NCBI GenBank assembly: GCA_900544025.1
Contig: UQTM01000011.1
Location: 1-64,000 of the forward strand
Direction: 5' to 3'
Length of the DNA stretch: 64,000 bases
Source of the DNA: an uncultured Odoribacter sp.
GTDB lineage: Bacteria > Bacteroidota > Bacteroidia > Bacteroidales > Marinifilaceae
Shown here: positions 53,879-63,264 of the stretch, in pieces
Layout: every line of letters begins with the position of its first letter
How positions within the stretch are numbered: position 1 is the first letter of the stretch
Made by a program: the position numbers and the translations under genes
The notes under the pieces: generated by a model
Databases searched by the model: none
What the model saw: the letters and a program-made list of their open reading frames with translations, nothing else
What the model was told of the DNA's origin: nothing

Positions 53879-55090
53879 TCAGTTCTTAACTTCCCCTGCA
53901 TTTTCCAAAGCCCTTTTCCTCAGCAAAGCTTCCAGAAAATAATAATCGGCATACGCCAACGGCACATCCACTTCCGAATTATGCGGCTTCGACCCTGTGC
54001 TATGCAGCAACAGGAACCCCTTGTCTTTTCCGATCTCTGCCCGGTAATTCAGGGTTAAATTTTCCATCATTTTATCGGCAAGGGCTTTGTATTTCGAACG
54101 GTTGGCAGGGTCCAGCGTACACAATTCATATAAAGCAGAAGCCGTAACCGTAGCGGCCGACACATCGCGCGGCTCGTCCGGAATGCCGGGAGCATTAAAA
54201 TCCCAATACGGAATCAGGTCTTGCGGCAAATTCGGATGATGAAAAATGAAATCGGCAATATGCCGGGCCTGATTCAGGAAAACCGTATCCCCGGTTTCGC
54301 GGAAACACATGGCATAACCGTACAGTCCCCAGGCCTGACCTCTCGACCAGGCAGAAGAATGGGCATACCCCTGATGAGTATGGCGATCCAAGACTTCGCC
54401 CGTCAAAGTGTCGTAATTCACCACATGGTAAGAACTGTAATCCTCGCGGAAATGATTTTTCATAGTGGTAAGGGCATGGCTTACGGCAATGTTATAGAAC
54501 AGGGAATCCCCGCTTTCCCGGAAAGCCCAGAACAATAATTCCAAATTCATCATATTATCGATAATCACCGGATAAGCCCATTTATCCCGGCTATGATCCC
54601 AGGAGCGTAAACAGCCCGTCTTTTCCCGGAAACGGGTGGCGAGCGTACGGGCAGAAGTCATCAAAACCTCCCTGTACTCTTCGTTCGGAGCTATACGTAA
54701 ACCGTTTCCATAGCTGCAATACATCTTAAAGCCCATATCGTGCGTTCTGCCGTTATTTTTCTGGCCTTCCAGCACCTCGGTATATTCTTTGGCTTTCTGC
54801 TTCCAAAACTCGTCTCCGGTATATTCATACATATACCACAACTCGCCGGGGAAAAAACCGCTCGTCCAGTCACCGGGAGCCACCAGCTTTAAATTACCTT
54901 TTGGATCAAGAGTCCGGGGATTATACATTTTTCCTTCCACTTTTTCCCGCACAGCTTCCGTTTCCTGCAAAGCATATCTCAACTGTGAATCTGCAAAAGT
55001 GAAATTACTTTCCACCAGATTTTGCTTTTTCTGGCATCCGTTCGTAAGAACGGTAAACAAAAAGAGAATAAGAAATAATTTTAAATTCAT
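53879..55090 (-). CDS. GH88 unsaturated glucuronyl hydrolase (lipoprotein)
   Basis: A 403-residue lipoprotein (lipobox LTNGC, Cys 19). It has an (alpha/alpha)6 barrel with the two family aspartates visible in THDMGFKMYCSYGNG and VIIDNMMNLELL. It also contains HQGYAHSSAWSRGQAWGLYGYA, diagnostic for GH88. The enzyme hydrates the double bond of unsaturated uronic acid left at the chain end by polysaccharide lyases, so its presence implies a lyase product as substrate. A TACTTTTG -7 box lies 27 bases upstream. First gene of the small cluster. Confidence 0.9.
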   Translation of the reverse strand: MNLKLFLILFLFTVLTNGCQKKQNLVESNFTFADSQLRYALQETEAVREKVEGKMYNPRTLDPKGNLKLVAPGDWTSGFFPGELWYMYEYTGDEFWKQKAKEYTEVLEGQKNNGRTHDMGFKMYCSYGNGLRIAPNEEYREVLMTSARTLATRFREKTGCLRSWDHSRDKWAYPVIIDNMMNLELLFWAFRESGDSLFYNIAVSHALTTMKNHFREDYSSYHVVNYDTLTGEVLDRHTHQGYAHSSAWSRGQAWGLYGYAMCFRETGDTVFLNQARHIADFIFHHPNLPQDLIPYWDFNAPGIPDEPRDVSAATVTASALYELCTLDPANRSKYKALADKMMENLTLNYRAEIGKDKGFLLLHSTGSKPHNSEVDVPLAYADYYFLEALLRKRALENAGEVKN

Positions 55091-55116
55091 ATTGGATTTT
55101 TTTGTAGATTACTTTC

Positions 55117-55124
55117 CAAAAGTA
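55117..55124 (-). promoter_or_regulatory. -7 box of the GH88 gene
   Basis: TACTTTTG on the minus strand matches TAnnTTTG; it is 27 bases before the ATG. Confidence 0.45.
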
Positions 55125-55324
55125 CCTATAAAAACGTCCTATATTTAAAAATTATACCAAAAAAAATCAACTTTATAGCAAAAACAGGGAAATTTAGTGA
55201 TTTTTACTGCATTTCTGCTTTTTTCCTGTTCCGAACATACTCTTTGAAAGAGTAAATCCGGAAAGAATCCATCGCCCGGGGCGAGTGTTCTATATACGAC
55301 AAAAATAAAAACGACATATAAAAA

Positions 55325-55362
55325 AGAGAGCTGAAAAACAATCGATTATTTTTCAGCTCTCT
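55325..55362 (-). terminator. Terminator after the second NPCBM/FGE-like gene
   Basis: A perfect 14-bp stem AGAGAGCTGAAAAA (minus-strand reading) with its complement, loop of ten bases, then six T residues. It ends the ketose operon/large-protein transcript. Confidence 0.85.
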
Positions 55363-55385
55363 ACTATTGTTATTGAAATTCAGTA

Positions 55386-58300
55386 TTAATCTTCTATAAT
55401 CACACGGAATCCAACATTATAAACTTTTTGCCAGGGATAGAAAGCCTTGCGGGTATATGAGGTACAATATTTAGGACGATCGGTCCAGGAACCTCCGCGC
55501 ACCACTTTCTTATCGCTGCTGCCTTCTTTCTTCAACGGATAAGAAACGTAATCCGAACAAGTCCATTCTGCCACATTACCGTGCATGTCTTTCAAGCCCC
55601 AGGGATTACCTTCGTATTTACCGACAAAAGCAGTCAGCATTTCACCGTCGTCCACAGAAGAAACTTTAGGAATATAATCCCAGTATTTACGCAAGGGATT
55701 ATTCTTGCTCATCGGTTTCGGATCTACCCCCTGTACGGCCATATCCGACAATTGGGCATCGGCCATGTTCTCATATTTACTGAAATCCGTATTCGACGTA
55801 CCGTACCAAAAAGCTTCGTCGCTACCGCCGCGGCAAGCCCATTCCCATTGTGTTTCAGTAGGCAGGCTCATTTTCAGTCCGGCTTTCTGACCCAATTTAT
55901 CACAGTAAGCGGCGGCTTCGTCGCAGCTTACCCGGATCACAGGCTGCTGAGGTTTGTTAGCAGGCAAACCGGCTGTCGTATGGTCTTTCCAGAACTGACC
56001 GATGATACGGCTGTTGTGTTCAGGGAAAAGAGCACAGAATTGCTCGTTGGTTACTTCGGTTTCACTCATCCAGAATCCTTTTTTCACATTGGCTTTAAAT
56101 GCCGGGGCACAATCCTGTTCTGAACGGTTCGAGCCCATAACGAACTCTCCCGCAGGAATCCAGACAAATTTCATCTTCACGCCGGGAGCGACTTCCACCT
56201 CTTTAGCAGGCTTATTGTCGGCAGCCTGACGCGCTTTGGCTTCCGATGCGCTGAAAGGCCAATGTTTCGCTTTCACCTCTTTATAGCGCACTTCTTTCTG
56301 AGGTGCGGGCATTTCGGGTTTGATCTCGCCTTTTCCTTTCAGGTATTCGGCATAATCGGCGATCTCTTTCCGCCAATCCACATGGATACCATTGTATTTC
56401 TGCATCAACTCCATACGGCGCTGGTACTGATCGCGTCCGGCCAAGGTGCGGAGATTATCGAAACTTCCGTTATAAGGCGCATTAAAATCGATCCAGTTAT
56501 ACAGGGAACGCCATTCCTTATCGGTGAGTTCCACTCCATGATGCCCTTTGGTAAGCATCCGCACCAATTCCGAATTGGTCGCATGATATTCATAAGGTTT
56601 CAGCACATACATCTCGGCTTCCGGCCCCTGACGGTAGATATAGGGCATAATCGCCAAATAACTTTCACTCCATTGTCTTCCGAAACGGGGATATTTCGTA
56701 TTCATCCGGCCGCCTCTGAGGTCTATTTTACTATTTTCATTGTGACAAGCCACACAAGCCCGGTCTAAAATAGGCTGTATTTCGAGTTCATACGTAAAAG
56801 AACGCACTCCGCCTTCCGGTGTTTTCAACTGGTGAGGCTTGATCTGAGAAGCAATCGTTCGTTTCGGGATCGGAATTTGGTTCTGGTCTTCGTGGCAGCC
56901 TACACAGGACACGGTTTCTCCCGGCATAGGGGTAAACCAGCTACGGAACCATTGCAAGGCCCGTCCCTCTTTATCCAAAGGCTGTATAGAAATAGGCGTA
57001 TTTGCAGGCACTTTGAAAATGGCCGAACCGTCTTCTTCCACAGGAACAGTACCCAGCAGGCGCTTGATGTCCCAGCCACTCTGCACACCCTGTGCATCGT
57101 GATCGGAAGGAGAGTTACGGTAAGCATATTCATAAGCGAAAACACGCAGTTCTTTTACAATTCCCTTCGGTAATCCTTTGGTTCCTTCACCTTCGTAAAT
57201 ATCCTGGATAAATACGGTCGCTTCTTTGTCGTTCAAATTCACACGATCCGGAATCACAGGAGGAGTTTTAACTTTTCTCACGGGCATCGGAGCATTCATT
57301 CCTTCGCCTTCGAATTCCGCAATACAAGTCAGGTTATCGAACACGTCCACCAAATAGATCCCCCACAAACTGCCCGGAGATAATTTTGCCGATACCAGAT
57401 AATAATTATCGTTCAACGGGCAAGGTCTCATAAACTGCGGCCAAACCCCGTTCACCAATTCATCTTTCACTTCCGGGATAATCTTCCGGTCGCGGAAAGG
57501 CATTTCCTGCACTACGCCCTGTTCTTCCTTACGCGATTTTGCAGGATCGAAAATCATCAGACGGCCGGAACGAGCTATCCCGTGGTGACCGGAAATCACT
57601 CCCACAAAACGGGTGGTGCTACCCGGCAGAGGCTTGATGTCGAAAGTACTGTTCGGCCAGAAAGAACCGCTGCCATACAGGGCCTTATTCTCTGTCCCGT
57701 CCGGATTCATGTGCATCACGATACGCGAGAAATAGTGTGTCAGGTCGGTATATTCCCAACGGGTGTACATCACACGTCCGTTGTTCATCACCACTGGATT
57801 CCAGTTTCCGTCCTGGTCGAAAGTCAAACGCCGGAACGATCCGTTTTTCGGGTCGTAAAGAGCCAAATTACCCACAGCATCGCTACCGTTCACACAAGGC
57901 ACTCCGTGGTAACCGATATTGGTGGAAGCAATGATACGGCCGTCGGGCAGATAGTTTGCATCGCAAAATTCAAGATCGGGTTCGTCCACCTTCACTTTCT
58001 GATGGAAATTTTTTCCGTCGATTCCCACTTCATACACTTGCCAGTGGTTATTTTCATCGATAGAGGAAAACAACAGCTTATCGCCGTCCCAGTGCATTTG
58101 CAGGTCGGCGATATTCACCTTGCGTTCCGGTTTATAGATCGTACGTTTTTGAATGTCGCCCCGGAGATTCGACAACTCCATGATTTCAGCATCATGTCCC
58201 AAACGTGAAGCGGAATACATGCTCGACCAGTTATTGGGCGGTGTACCTAACGATCCGGCCATAGCGCTACGGGCACGGTTTCCTAAGTTAAAATGGGTAA

Positions 58301-59384
58301 CTACGATCTTATCCATATCCAGCAAAGGATTGGCCATTAAAATCTCGCGTTTCAGATCGAGCAGATGCTGTGCATCGGCTAAAGCGGCATCTTCGCCTGT
58401 GTATAAAGCTTTTTCGGCTCCGGCAAGACCTTCCGACAATTCCTTGTATTTAGCTTCGTATTTTGCAGCGTCGAATCCCTGCATCTTCTTCATATCGTCC
58501 AGCGCCATCCGCATCGCTTTCAGGTTCACCCATTCCAACTGCTGCTGTAAATCGATCGTACGAGTTACTTTATCCAACAAATCCATATAAGCCAATGCCT
58601 GTGCTGCCGGAGCTTTCTTATCGATAGCCGCAATCTGTGCCCTGAAATAACTCTGGTCTTTCAAAGCTCTCATTTTCGACTCCACTGCGGCTTTTTCCAG
58701 AGAAGCGTCCTGGGTGGTAATCCAAAGTTCGGCCGGAACGTTCAAGGTCGATTCGATGCGGGCAACCTCTGCCGGATAAGTCTTTTTCAACTGGTTCACG
58801 ATCGGATGTCCCGCCACATTCTGCACGCGGAACACGACACTTGCCATCGTACTGGCTCCATCGTCCACACCCACTTCGGCTTCAAAGGTTTTGTATTTTT
58901 TCCCTAAGTCGAAAATCATCTCGCCATTGGCATGAAGCATCACCCCGTGTTCGTATGCCTGTCCACCGATCGAAATGGTACGTCCTCCCATATTTTTATC
59001 CTTAGCCGGAGCTTTATAGGGAGAATACATATACACCGGTTTCAGGTCGGACAACCATACGGTTTTACCGTCGGTCGTCGTCAGTCTGGCATTTGCCCAG
59101 GCTGCGTGGTCGAAACGGTTTCCATCCGCTGTACCCCAGGTGTAAAGAGCTAATTCATTCCACCCTGTCACATCTACCGAAATTTTTTGCGCGGGGGTTT
59201 TCAATTTCATAACACCTGAAACAACAGGCATTTTTTTTGTTGCCAATCGATTGCACGCATCGGTCTTGGCTTTCGTCACAGCCGTTTCCCAAGAGGAAGC
59301 AGCCTTCGTTTTCGCCTTCGACTGGGCAGAAACACCCAGCACCAGAAAAAACAAGATACTAAAAATTACAGATCTACATACCAT
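55386..59384 (-). CDS. Secreted NPCBM / di-CxxCH / FGE-like fusion protein, copy 2
   Basis: A 1332-residue protein when started at MVCRSVIFSILFFLVLGVSAQ (59384). The longer reading from 59459 puts 25 residues before the signal peptide. The chosen start makes both paralogues exactly the same length and in register. Domains are as in copy 1: NPCBM, helical linker, propeller, CVGCH and CVACH haem motifs, FGE-like end. Here one of the two FGE cysteines is present (KYCTSYTRK) and the other is replaced by Asp. It starts 92 bases after the LsrF-like aldolase gene and may be the last gene of that operon. The N-terminal ~450 residues differ clearly from copy 1, whereas the core is identical. Confidence 0.75.
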   Translation of the reverse strand: MVCRSVIFSILFFLVLGVSAQSKAKTKAASSWETAVTKAKTDACNRLATKKMPVVSGVMKLKTPAQKISVDVTGWNELALYTWGTADGNRFDHAAWANARLTTTDGKTVWLSDLKPVYMYSPYKAPAKDKNMGGRTISIGGQAYEHGVMLHANGEMIFDLGKKYKTFEAEVGVDDGASTMASVVFRVQNVAGHPIVNQLKKTYPAEVARIESTLNVPAELWITTQDASLEKAAVESKMRALKDQSYFRAQIAAIDKKAPAAQALAYMDLLDKVTRTIDLQQQLEWVNLKAMRMALDDMKKMQGFDAAKYEAKYKELSEGLAGAEKALYTGEDAALADAQHLLDLKREILMANPLLDMDKIVVTHFNLGNRARSAMAGSLGTPPNNWSSMYSASRLGHDAEIMELSNLRGDIQKRTIYKPERKVNIADLQMHWDGDKLLFSSIDENNHWQVYEVGIDGKNFHQKVKVDEPDLEFCDANYLPDGRIIASTNIGYHGVPCVNGSDAVGNLALYDPKNGSFRRLTFDQDGNWNPVVMNNGRVMYTRWEYTDLTHYFSRIVMHMNPDGTENKALYGSGSFWPNSTFDIKPLPGSTTRFVGVISGHHGIARSGRLMIFDPAKSRKEEQGVVQEMPFRDRKIIPEVKDELVNGVWPQFMRPCPLNDNYYLVSAKLSPGSLWGIYLVDVFDNLTCIAEFEGEGMNAPMPVRKVKTPPVIPDRVNLNDKEATVFIQDIYEGEGTKGLPKGIVKELRVFAYEYAYRNSPSDHDAQGVQSGWDIKRLLGTVPVEEDGSAIFKVPANTPISIQPLDKEGRALQWFRSWFTPMPGETVSCVGCHEDQNQIPIPKRTIASQIKPHQLKTPEGGVRSFTYELEIQPILDRACVACHNENSKIDLRGGRMNTKYPRFGRQWSESYLAIMPYIYRQGPEAEMYVLKPYEYHATNSELVRMLTKGHHGVELTDKEWRSLYNWIDFNAPYNGSFDNLRTLAGRDQYQRRMELMQKYNGIHVDWRKEIADYAEYLKGKGEIKPEMPAPQKEVRYKEVKAKHWPFSASEAKARQAADNKPAKEVEVAPGVKMKFVWIPAGEFVMGSNRSEQDCAPAFKANVKKGFWMSETEVTNEQFCALFPEHNSRIIGQFWKDHTTAGLPANKPQQPVIRVSCDEAAAYCDKLGQKAGLKMSLPTETQWEWACRGGSDEAFWYGTSNTDFSKYENMADAQLSDMAVQGVDPKPMSKNNPLRKYWDYIPKVSSVDDGEMLTAFVGKYEGNPWGLKDMHGNVAEWTCSDYVSYPLKKEGSSDKKVVRGGSWTDRPKYCTSYTRKAFYPWQKVYNVGFRVIIED
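56578..57949. repeat. 1,372-bp direct repeat, copy 2 (gene-conversion tract)
   Basis: Partner of 41,026-42,397, same orientation. Recombination between the two would delete 15.6 kb including the acn-icd-gltA operon. Confidence 0.9.
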
Positions 59385-59476
59385 AAGTAAAATTGTCAGC
59401 GTAAAAGAAATTTGCCTTGCACCGGGATTCGTCAGTTTTTCCCTCTTCACCCGGCACAAGTCAAAAACATATCTTT

Positions 59477-60355
59477 TTATTTATTTTTCAATTCATTGAA
59501 CAGTTTAAATGCCTGTTCCGGCGTTTCATTCTCGTGAACAACGGCGCGCACGGCCTGTATCATAGCAACCGGATCTTCCGATTGAAATACGTTGCGTCCC
59601 ATATCCACTCCGCATGCTCCTTCGTTAATTGCTTTATAGCATAATTCCAAAGCAGCTTTTTCTTCCAACTTCTTCCCTCCGGCAATTACGATGGGCACAG
59701 GACAAGCGTTAACCACTTTTTCAAATCCTTCGCAATAATAAGTTTTCACGAAAGTCGCGCCATTCTCTGCACAAATACGGGAAGCGGTAGAGAAATAACG
59801 GGCATCGCGCACCATATCTTTACCCACTGCGGTTACACCCAAAGTAGGGATTCCGTACTTATAACCGTAATCTGCGGTACGTACCAGATTCTCGATGGTT
59901 TTTGCCTCATAAGTACCACCGATAGAAACCATGACGGCCAAAGCCGAAGCATTGATACGGATTGCATCGTCGATACCGATAATACATTCGTCGTTCAACT
60001 CGGTTAAAACGGTAGTTCCTGCCGAATAACGAAGACAAACGGCTTTATTGCTCGTAGGAGGTACCACGGAACGCAATGAGCCTCTGGTACACATAATCGA
60101 ATCGGCATACTCGATCAGAGGCACGATATTCAAATCCAGGCGTTCCAGTCCGGAAGTCGGCCCCATAATATAACCGTGGTCGAAAGCCAGCATCACTGTC
60201 CGCCCTGATTTTACATTGAAAATACGCGACATGCGGTCTTTAATACCCCAATCGCAATGATCCAGCCCTTTTAAGAAAAAGCTCTCGTGCTTTACCGGAA
60301 TCCCGATTCCGTAATCTTTATCTTTGTTCTCTAATATCCCGTCTAAATCTGCCAT
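59477..60355 (-). CDS. Class I aldolase of the LsrF/DeoC family
   Basis: A 292-residue TIM-barrel aldolase or thiolase. VMLAFDHGYIMGPTSGLER near 54-72 and GATFVKTYYCEGFEKVV near 202-218 are typical of LsrF and related class I fructose-bisphosphate-type aldolases; the lysine of V-K-T is the Schiff-base residue. It follows DhaL by 43 bases in a minus-strand operon with DhaK, DhaL and a cupin protein. The substrate is likely a phosphorylated ketose made by the DhaKL-type kinase. No AI-2 transport or sensing genes are seen, so the annotation as an AI-2 enzyme would be unsafe. Confidence 0.8.
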   Translation of the reverse strand: MADLDGILENKDKDYGIGIPVKHESFFLKGLDHCDWGIKDRMSRIFNVKSGRTVMLAFDHGYIMGPTSGLERLDLNIVPLIEYADSIMCTRGSLRSVVPPTSNKAVCLRYSAGTTVLTELNDECIIGIDDAIRINASALAVMVSIGGTYEAKTIENLVRTADYGYKYGIPTLGVTAVGKDMVRDARYFSTASRICAENGATFVKTYYCEGFEKVVNACPVPIVIAGGKKLEEKAALELCYKAINEGACGVDMGRNVFQSEDPVAMIQAVRAVVHENETPEQAFKLFNELKNK

Positions 60356-60398
60356 AATAAATTATAATTAAAAGTTCTAAGGTTAAAATGATCGAATC

Positions 60399-61025
60399 TT
60401 AATGAATCCCTTCCGCGAACGACTGGAACAGGCAAGCCCAGGAAGTAGCGCCTGCATCGGCAAACCCGATGGAACGTTCCCCTAAATTCCGGGCACGCCC
60501 GAAATTAGCCTTCATATTTACGGTTGCTTCCGCCCCTTTCAAAGCAGCTTCCGCCCCGGCTTTCAACAAGGTTTTCACATCGTCCGACTCACAAGCTTCG
60601 ATCGCTTCCACCGCCGGGACCAATGCGTCCATCATCGTTTTATCTCCGGGTTTTGCTTTGGTTTGTTCCTGCACACCCGTCAAGCCTCCGCGAAACATCA
60701 CTTTCAATTGGGCTGCATTCACCTCATTCGTCACTTGCAAAGGTTCCAGCGCTTCCCCCATTCCCATAAACAAAGCTCCTAACAGGGTGCTGGTAGAGCC
60801 ACTGGTTTTCATCATAACGCCCATTCCCATATCGTTCAGCATAGCGGGAAATTCCGTCCCCTCCTGTGCATCGGCGGCAATAATGGAAAGAGCGGTCACA
60901 ACGGCCGTACCGTGGTCGCCGTCTCCGGCGATCGCATCCAGTTTTGAAAACTCCTCTTCTCTCGCTTTAATATTAGCCAGAGCCAGATTCATCATTGCCT
61001 TAAAATTCTCTATCGTTAAATTCAT
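60399..61025 (-). CDS. dhaL: DhaL-type kinase subunit (ATP-binding)
   Basis: A 208-residue all-helical protein with the Mg-ATP binding motif AIAGDGDHGTAV near 31-42, and SGSTSTLLGALFMGMG and GDKTMMDALVPA further on, all hallmarks of DhaL. No PTS component (DhaM) is seen, so ATP is probably the direct phosphate donor, as in fused DhaK kinases. It follows dhaK by 122 bases. With DhaK it would phosphorylate dihydroxyacetone or a C4/C5 ketose. Confidence 0.9.
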   Translation of the reverse strand: MNLTIENFKAMMNLALANIKAREEEFSKLDAIAGDGDHGTAVVTALSIIAADAQEGTEFPAMLNDMGMGVMMKTSGSTSTLLGALFMGMGEALEPLQVTNEVNAAQLKVMFRGGLTGVQEQTKAKPGDKTMMDALVPAVEAIEACESDDVKTLLKAGAEAALKGAEATVNMKANFGRARNLGERSIGFADAGATSWACLFQSFAEGIH

Positions 61026-61147
61026 TGTCGTTATTGTCTAAAAAGCCGGAATAAACAGGACAAAGTGCCCGAAGCATCTTCCGTACTTTGTCCTGCGTTT
61101 CCTCTTATTTTTATAAGTATTTTTGAATAGGCGGCCAACTCTCCGGA

Positions 61148-62152
61148 TTATTTTTGAACGGTCGTCCAATACGGAGCGTTAGCCATATGATTTTTCAGGT
61201 AATCGATATGGTCGTCATCCATTCTTCCCAAAATCATCTGGAATCCGGATTGTTCCTGAACGGTCAGCATTTCGCCGATACGCCCGTCCACCACTTTCAC
61301 GCCCGCAGCTTCCAGCACCTGGTATGCCCGGCGGAAAACAATGTTCATTTCCATGTGAGTGGTAGCGCCGACACCGTTGATATACAGCAACACCTTATCG
61401 CCGGCCTTAGCCTGCAATTTACGCATCAGCAAGCCCACCATTTTTTCAGCCGTATCGTCGGCAGAAATCAAAGCTTCCTGGCCGCCACCGCCTTCACCGT
61501 GCTGTCCCATTCCGATCTCCATAATGCCTTCCGGCAGATCGGTGATCGTTGCATCGTTCTGCGGATGCGTACATTTATTCATAGCTACGGCCAGGGTTGC
61601 GATTCCTTTATTGAAACGTTCTCCCAGCTCATACAACTCATCGAGGCTCTTACCTTCTTCCGAAGCAGCTCCAACCACCTTGTACAAAGGAATACAGCCG
61701 GCCAATCCGCGGCGATCGTCGTCGGCAGCATCCAGGCCTGCACTGATATCGTCGTGAGTTTCCAGCATTTTCACTTTGATCCCGGCTTTAGCAGCCAGCT
61801 TACAAGCCATATTGGCACTCATCAGGTCACCCGAATGGTTCAGCACCACCAACAAAATCCCGGCATCCCTTTTGAACATCTGTAAAGCCTGGAACACGCG
61901 CTGTGCACCCGGAGCGGCAAAAATATCGCCGACTACGGAACAATCGAGCATCCCTTCCCCCACATAGCCGCTCAGGGCAGGCTCGTGTCCCGATCCGCCC
62001 ATTGTCACGATAGCCACTTTATCCTCACTTTTCGGATGGGTACGCACCACGATATTTTCTGCGCCCAGTTTTACCCGGTCCTGGTATGCCATCACATAAC
62101 CTTCCAACAATTCTTTGGTTATATCCTCGGTTTTATTGATAAATTTCTTCAT
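61148..62152 (-). CDS. dhaK: DhaK-type kinase subunit (substrate-binding)
   Basis: A 334-residue protein with TMGGSGHEPALSGYVG near 51-66, LNHSGDLMSANMA, and the histidine that binds the ketone substrate covalently in EIGMGQHGEGG near 212-222. This is a full DhaK domain. Partners are the DhaL gene downstream and a VOC-like protein 23 bases upstream. In this operon the substrate may be a larger ketose than dihydroxyacetone, given the isomerase-like cupin and the aldolase. Confidence 0.9.
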   Translation of the reverse strand: MKKFINKTEDITKELLEGYVMAYQDRVKLGAENIVVRTHPKSEDKVAIVTMGGSGHEPALSGYVGEGMLDCSVVGDIFAAPGAQRVFQALQMFKRDAGILLVVLNHSGDLMSANMACKLAAKAGIKVKMLETHDDISAGLDAADDDRRGLAGCIPLYKVVGAASEEGKSLDELYELGERFNKGIATLAVAMNKCTHPQNDATITDLPEGIMEIGMGQHGEGGGGQEALISADDTAEKMVGLLMRKLQAKAGDKVLLYINGVGATTHMEMNIVFRRAYQVLEAAGVKVVDGRIGEMLTVQEQSGFQMILGRMDDDHIDYLKNHMANAPYWTTVQK

Positions 62153-62175
62153 AATCTTCTGTTTTTTAAACCGTC

Positions 62176-62490
62176 TTATTTTTTATAACACATCAACTCC
62201 ACCGGAATACCTTCCTCTTCAATAAAAGCAATGAATTTATCACCGCAATCCATAGGCTCTACGATCACCTTAGCATCCTTCAATTCCTCCTCCATATCGG
62301 GGATCTCATAAGCTATATGGGCTACTTTCTGAAGCAATTCCGGCATCCACGTATCCGGTTCGAAACGCAGAAACTCAATCCGGTTCTTGCTCTGGGTAAA
62401 ATCGGTCAGCCATACTTTCAGGCCTTCCGCATAGGTTTCGCCCGGTTGGGGCACCGTAGTCGGGATTCCAAAATGATTTACTTTTCTCAT
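62176..62490 (-). CDS. Small VOC-like protein
   Basis: A 104-residue protein beginning MRKVNHFGIPTTVPQPGETY, with AHIAYEIPDMEEELKDAKVI and a final VELMCYKK strand. The order of strands and the H in V-N-H-F-G and in A-H-I-A-Y fit a vicinal-oxygen-chelate (glyoxalase-like) fold. It lies 24 bases after the cupin lipoprotein and 23 bases before dhaK. It may isomerise or epimerise a sugar phosphate; the reaction is unknown. Confidence 0.6.
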   Translation of the reverse strand: MRKVNHFGIPTTVPQPGETYAEGLKVWLTDFTQSKNRIEFLRFEPDTWMPELLQKVAHIAYEIPDMEEELKDAKVIVEPMDCGDKFIAFIEEEGIPVELMCYKK

Positions 62491-62514
62491 AGCTTCAAGG
62501 ATTTATGATATGAT

Positions 62515-63234
62515 TTATTTTTGGCTCAACACGTCGGTAAACTGCACTTTCGGATTGGTGAAACGCAACCCGTTCCCATCGTGATAGTTTGCAAATTCAA
62601 ATACACAAGCTCCATTTTCCCCGGCCATCATAAAGTGAGGCTCGCCCACTCCGTTCAATGGCAGGATTTCTCCCGGATTCTGTTTCACCCAATGTTTGGC
62701 TGTGATATAACCATCTTGGCATTTAGGCAAAGCCGGAGCATTCGGAGTTTCTTCTCCGGTAGAGAAATTATAGATATATCCTTTGTTCACCATCCACGAT
62801 TCGTGTTTTGCCGGTTTATCGGTAGCCACATGGCGGTGTTCGGTAATCATCTGTCCCGGCAGCAAGTAAATTTCGTGAGCGAAATAACCGTGCTCGGCAT
62901 CGTTCACCCAGAAAAATCCGGCCATACCCACATTTTCAAAATCGCCCAGTTCGAAATCGGTAATCCAAAGATTGTCACGCATGTGCTTAGATAATTTAAT
63001 TCCGTAGTGAGCCAGCATTTCCTCGTAAGCTTTCAGGGCTACATCTGCCTGCAATTTTCCGTCTTTATAAAAATCTTTATTCGTGTACTTCTTTACGTAA
63101 GGTGCGTTCTGTGCTTCCATAGTATTTTCTGTTTTAGTTTGGTTTTCTGCTTTTTGGTTGTTTTTAGGCGCGCAAGCTACCACAGCCACACCCAAACATC
63201 CCAAAGCAATAACTTTTAAAAATCTTTTTTTCAT
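62515..63234 (-). CDS. Cupin-fold lipoprotein, sugar-isomerase-like
   Basis: A 239-residue protein with a lipobox (LGVAVVACAPKN, Cys 21). Its central cupin has a metal site in MITEHRHVATDKPAKHESW (H-x-H, then a later H-E), and a matching histidine in GEPHFMM. This resembles D-lyxose isomerase-like cupins. The membrane anchor is odd for a sugar isomerase and suggests action in the periplasm. It lies 30 bases after the RidA-like gene and before the VOC, dhaK, dhaL and aldolase genes. Confidence 0.6.
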   Translation of the reverse strand: MKKRFLKVIALGCLGVAVVACAPKNNQKAENQTKTENTMEAQNAPYVKKYTNKDFYKDGKLQADVALKAYEEMLAHYGIKLSKHMRDNLWITDFELGDFENVGMAGFFWVNDAEHGYFAHEIYLLPGQMITEHRHVATDKPAKHESWMVNKGYIYNFSTGEETPNAPALPKCQDGYITAKHWVKQNPGEILPLNGVGEPHFMMAGENGACVFEFANYHDGNGLRFTNPKVQFTDVLSQK

Positions 63235-63264
63235 AATCTTATTTATTTAAAAATCAATATTCTA

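Noticed and set aside
59477..60355. Naming the aldolase lsrF and the operon AI-2 degradation
   Set aside because: No LsrK, LsrR or Lsr transport genes; the DhaKL and cupin partners point to another phosphorylated ketose.
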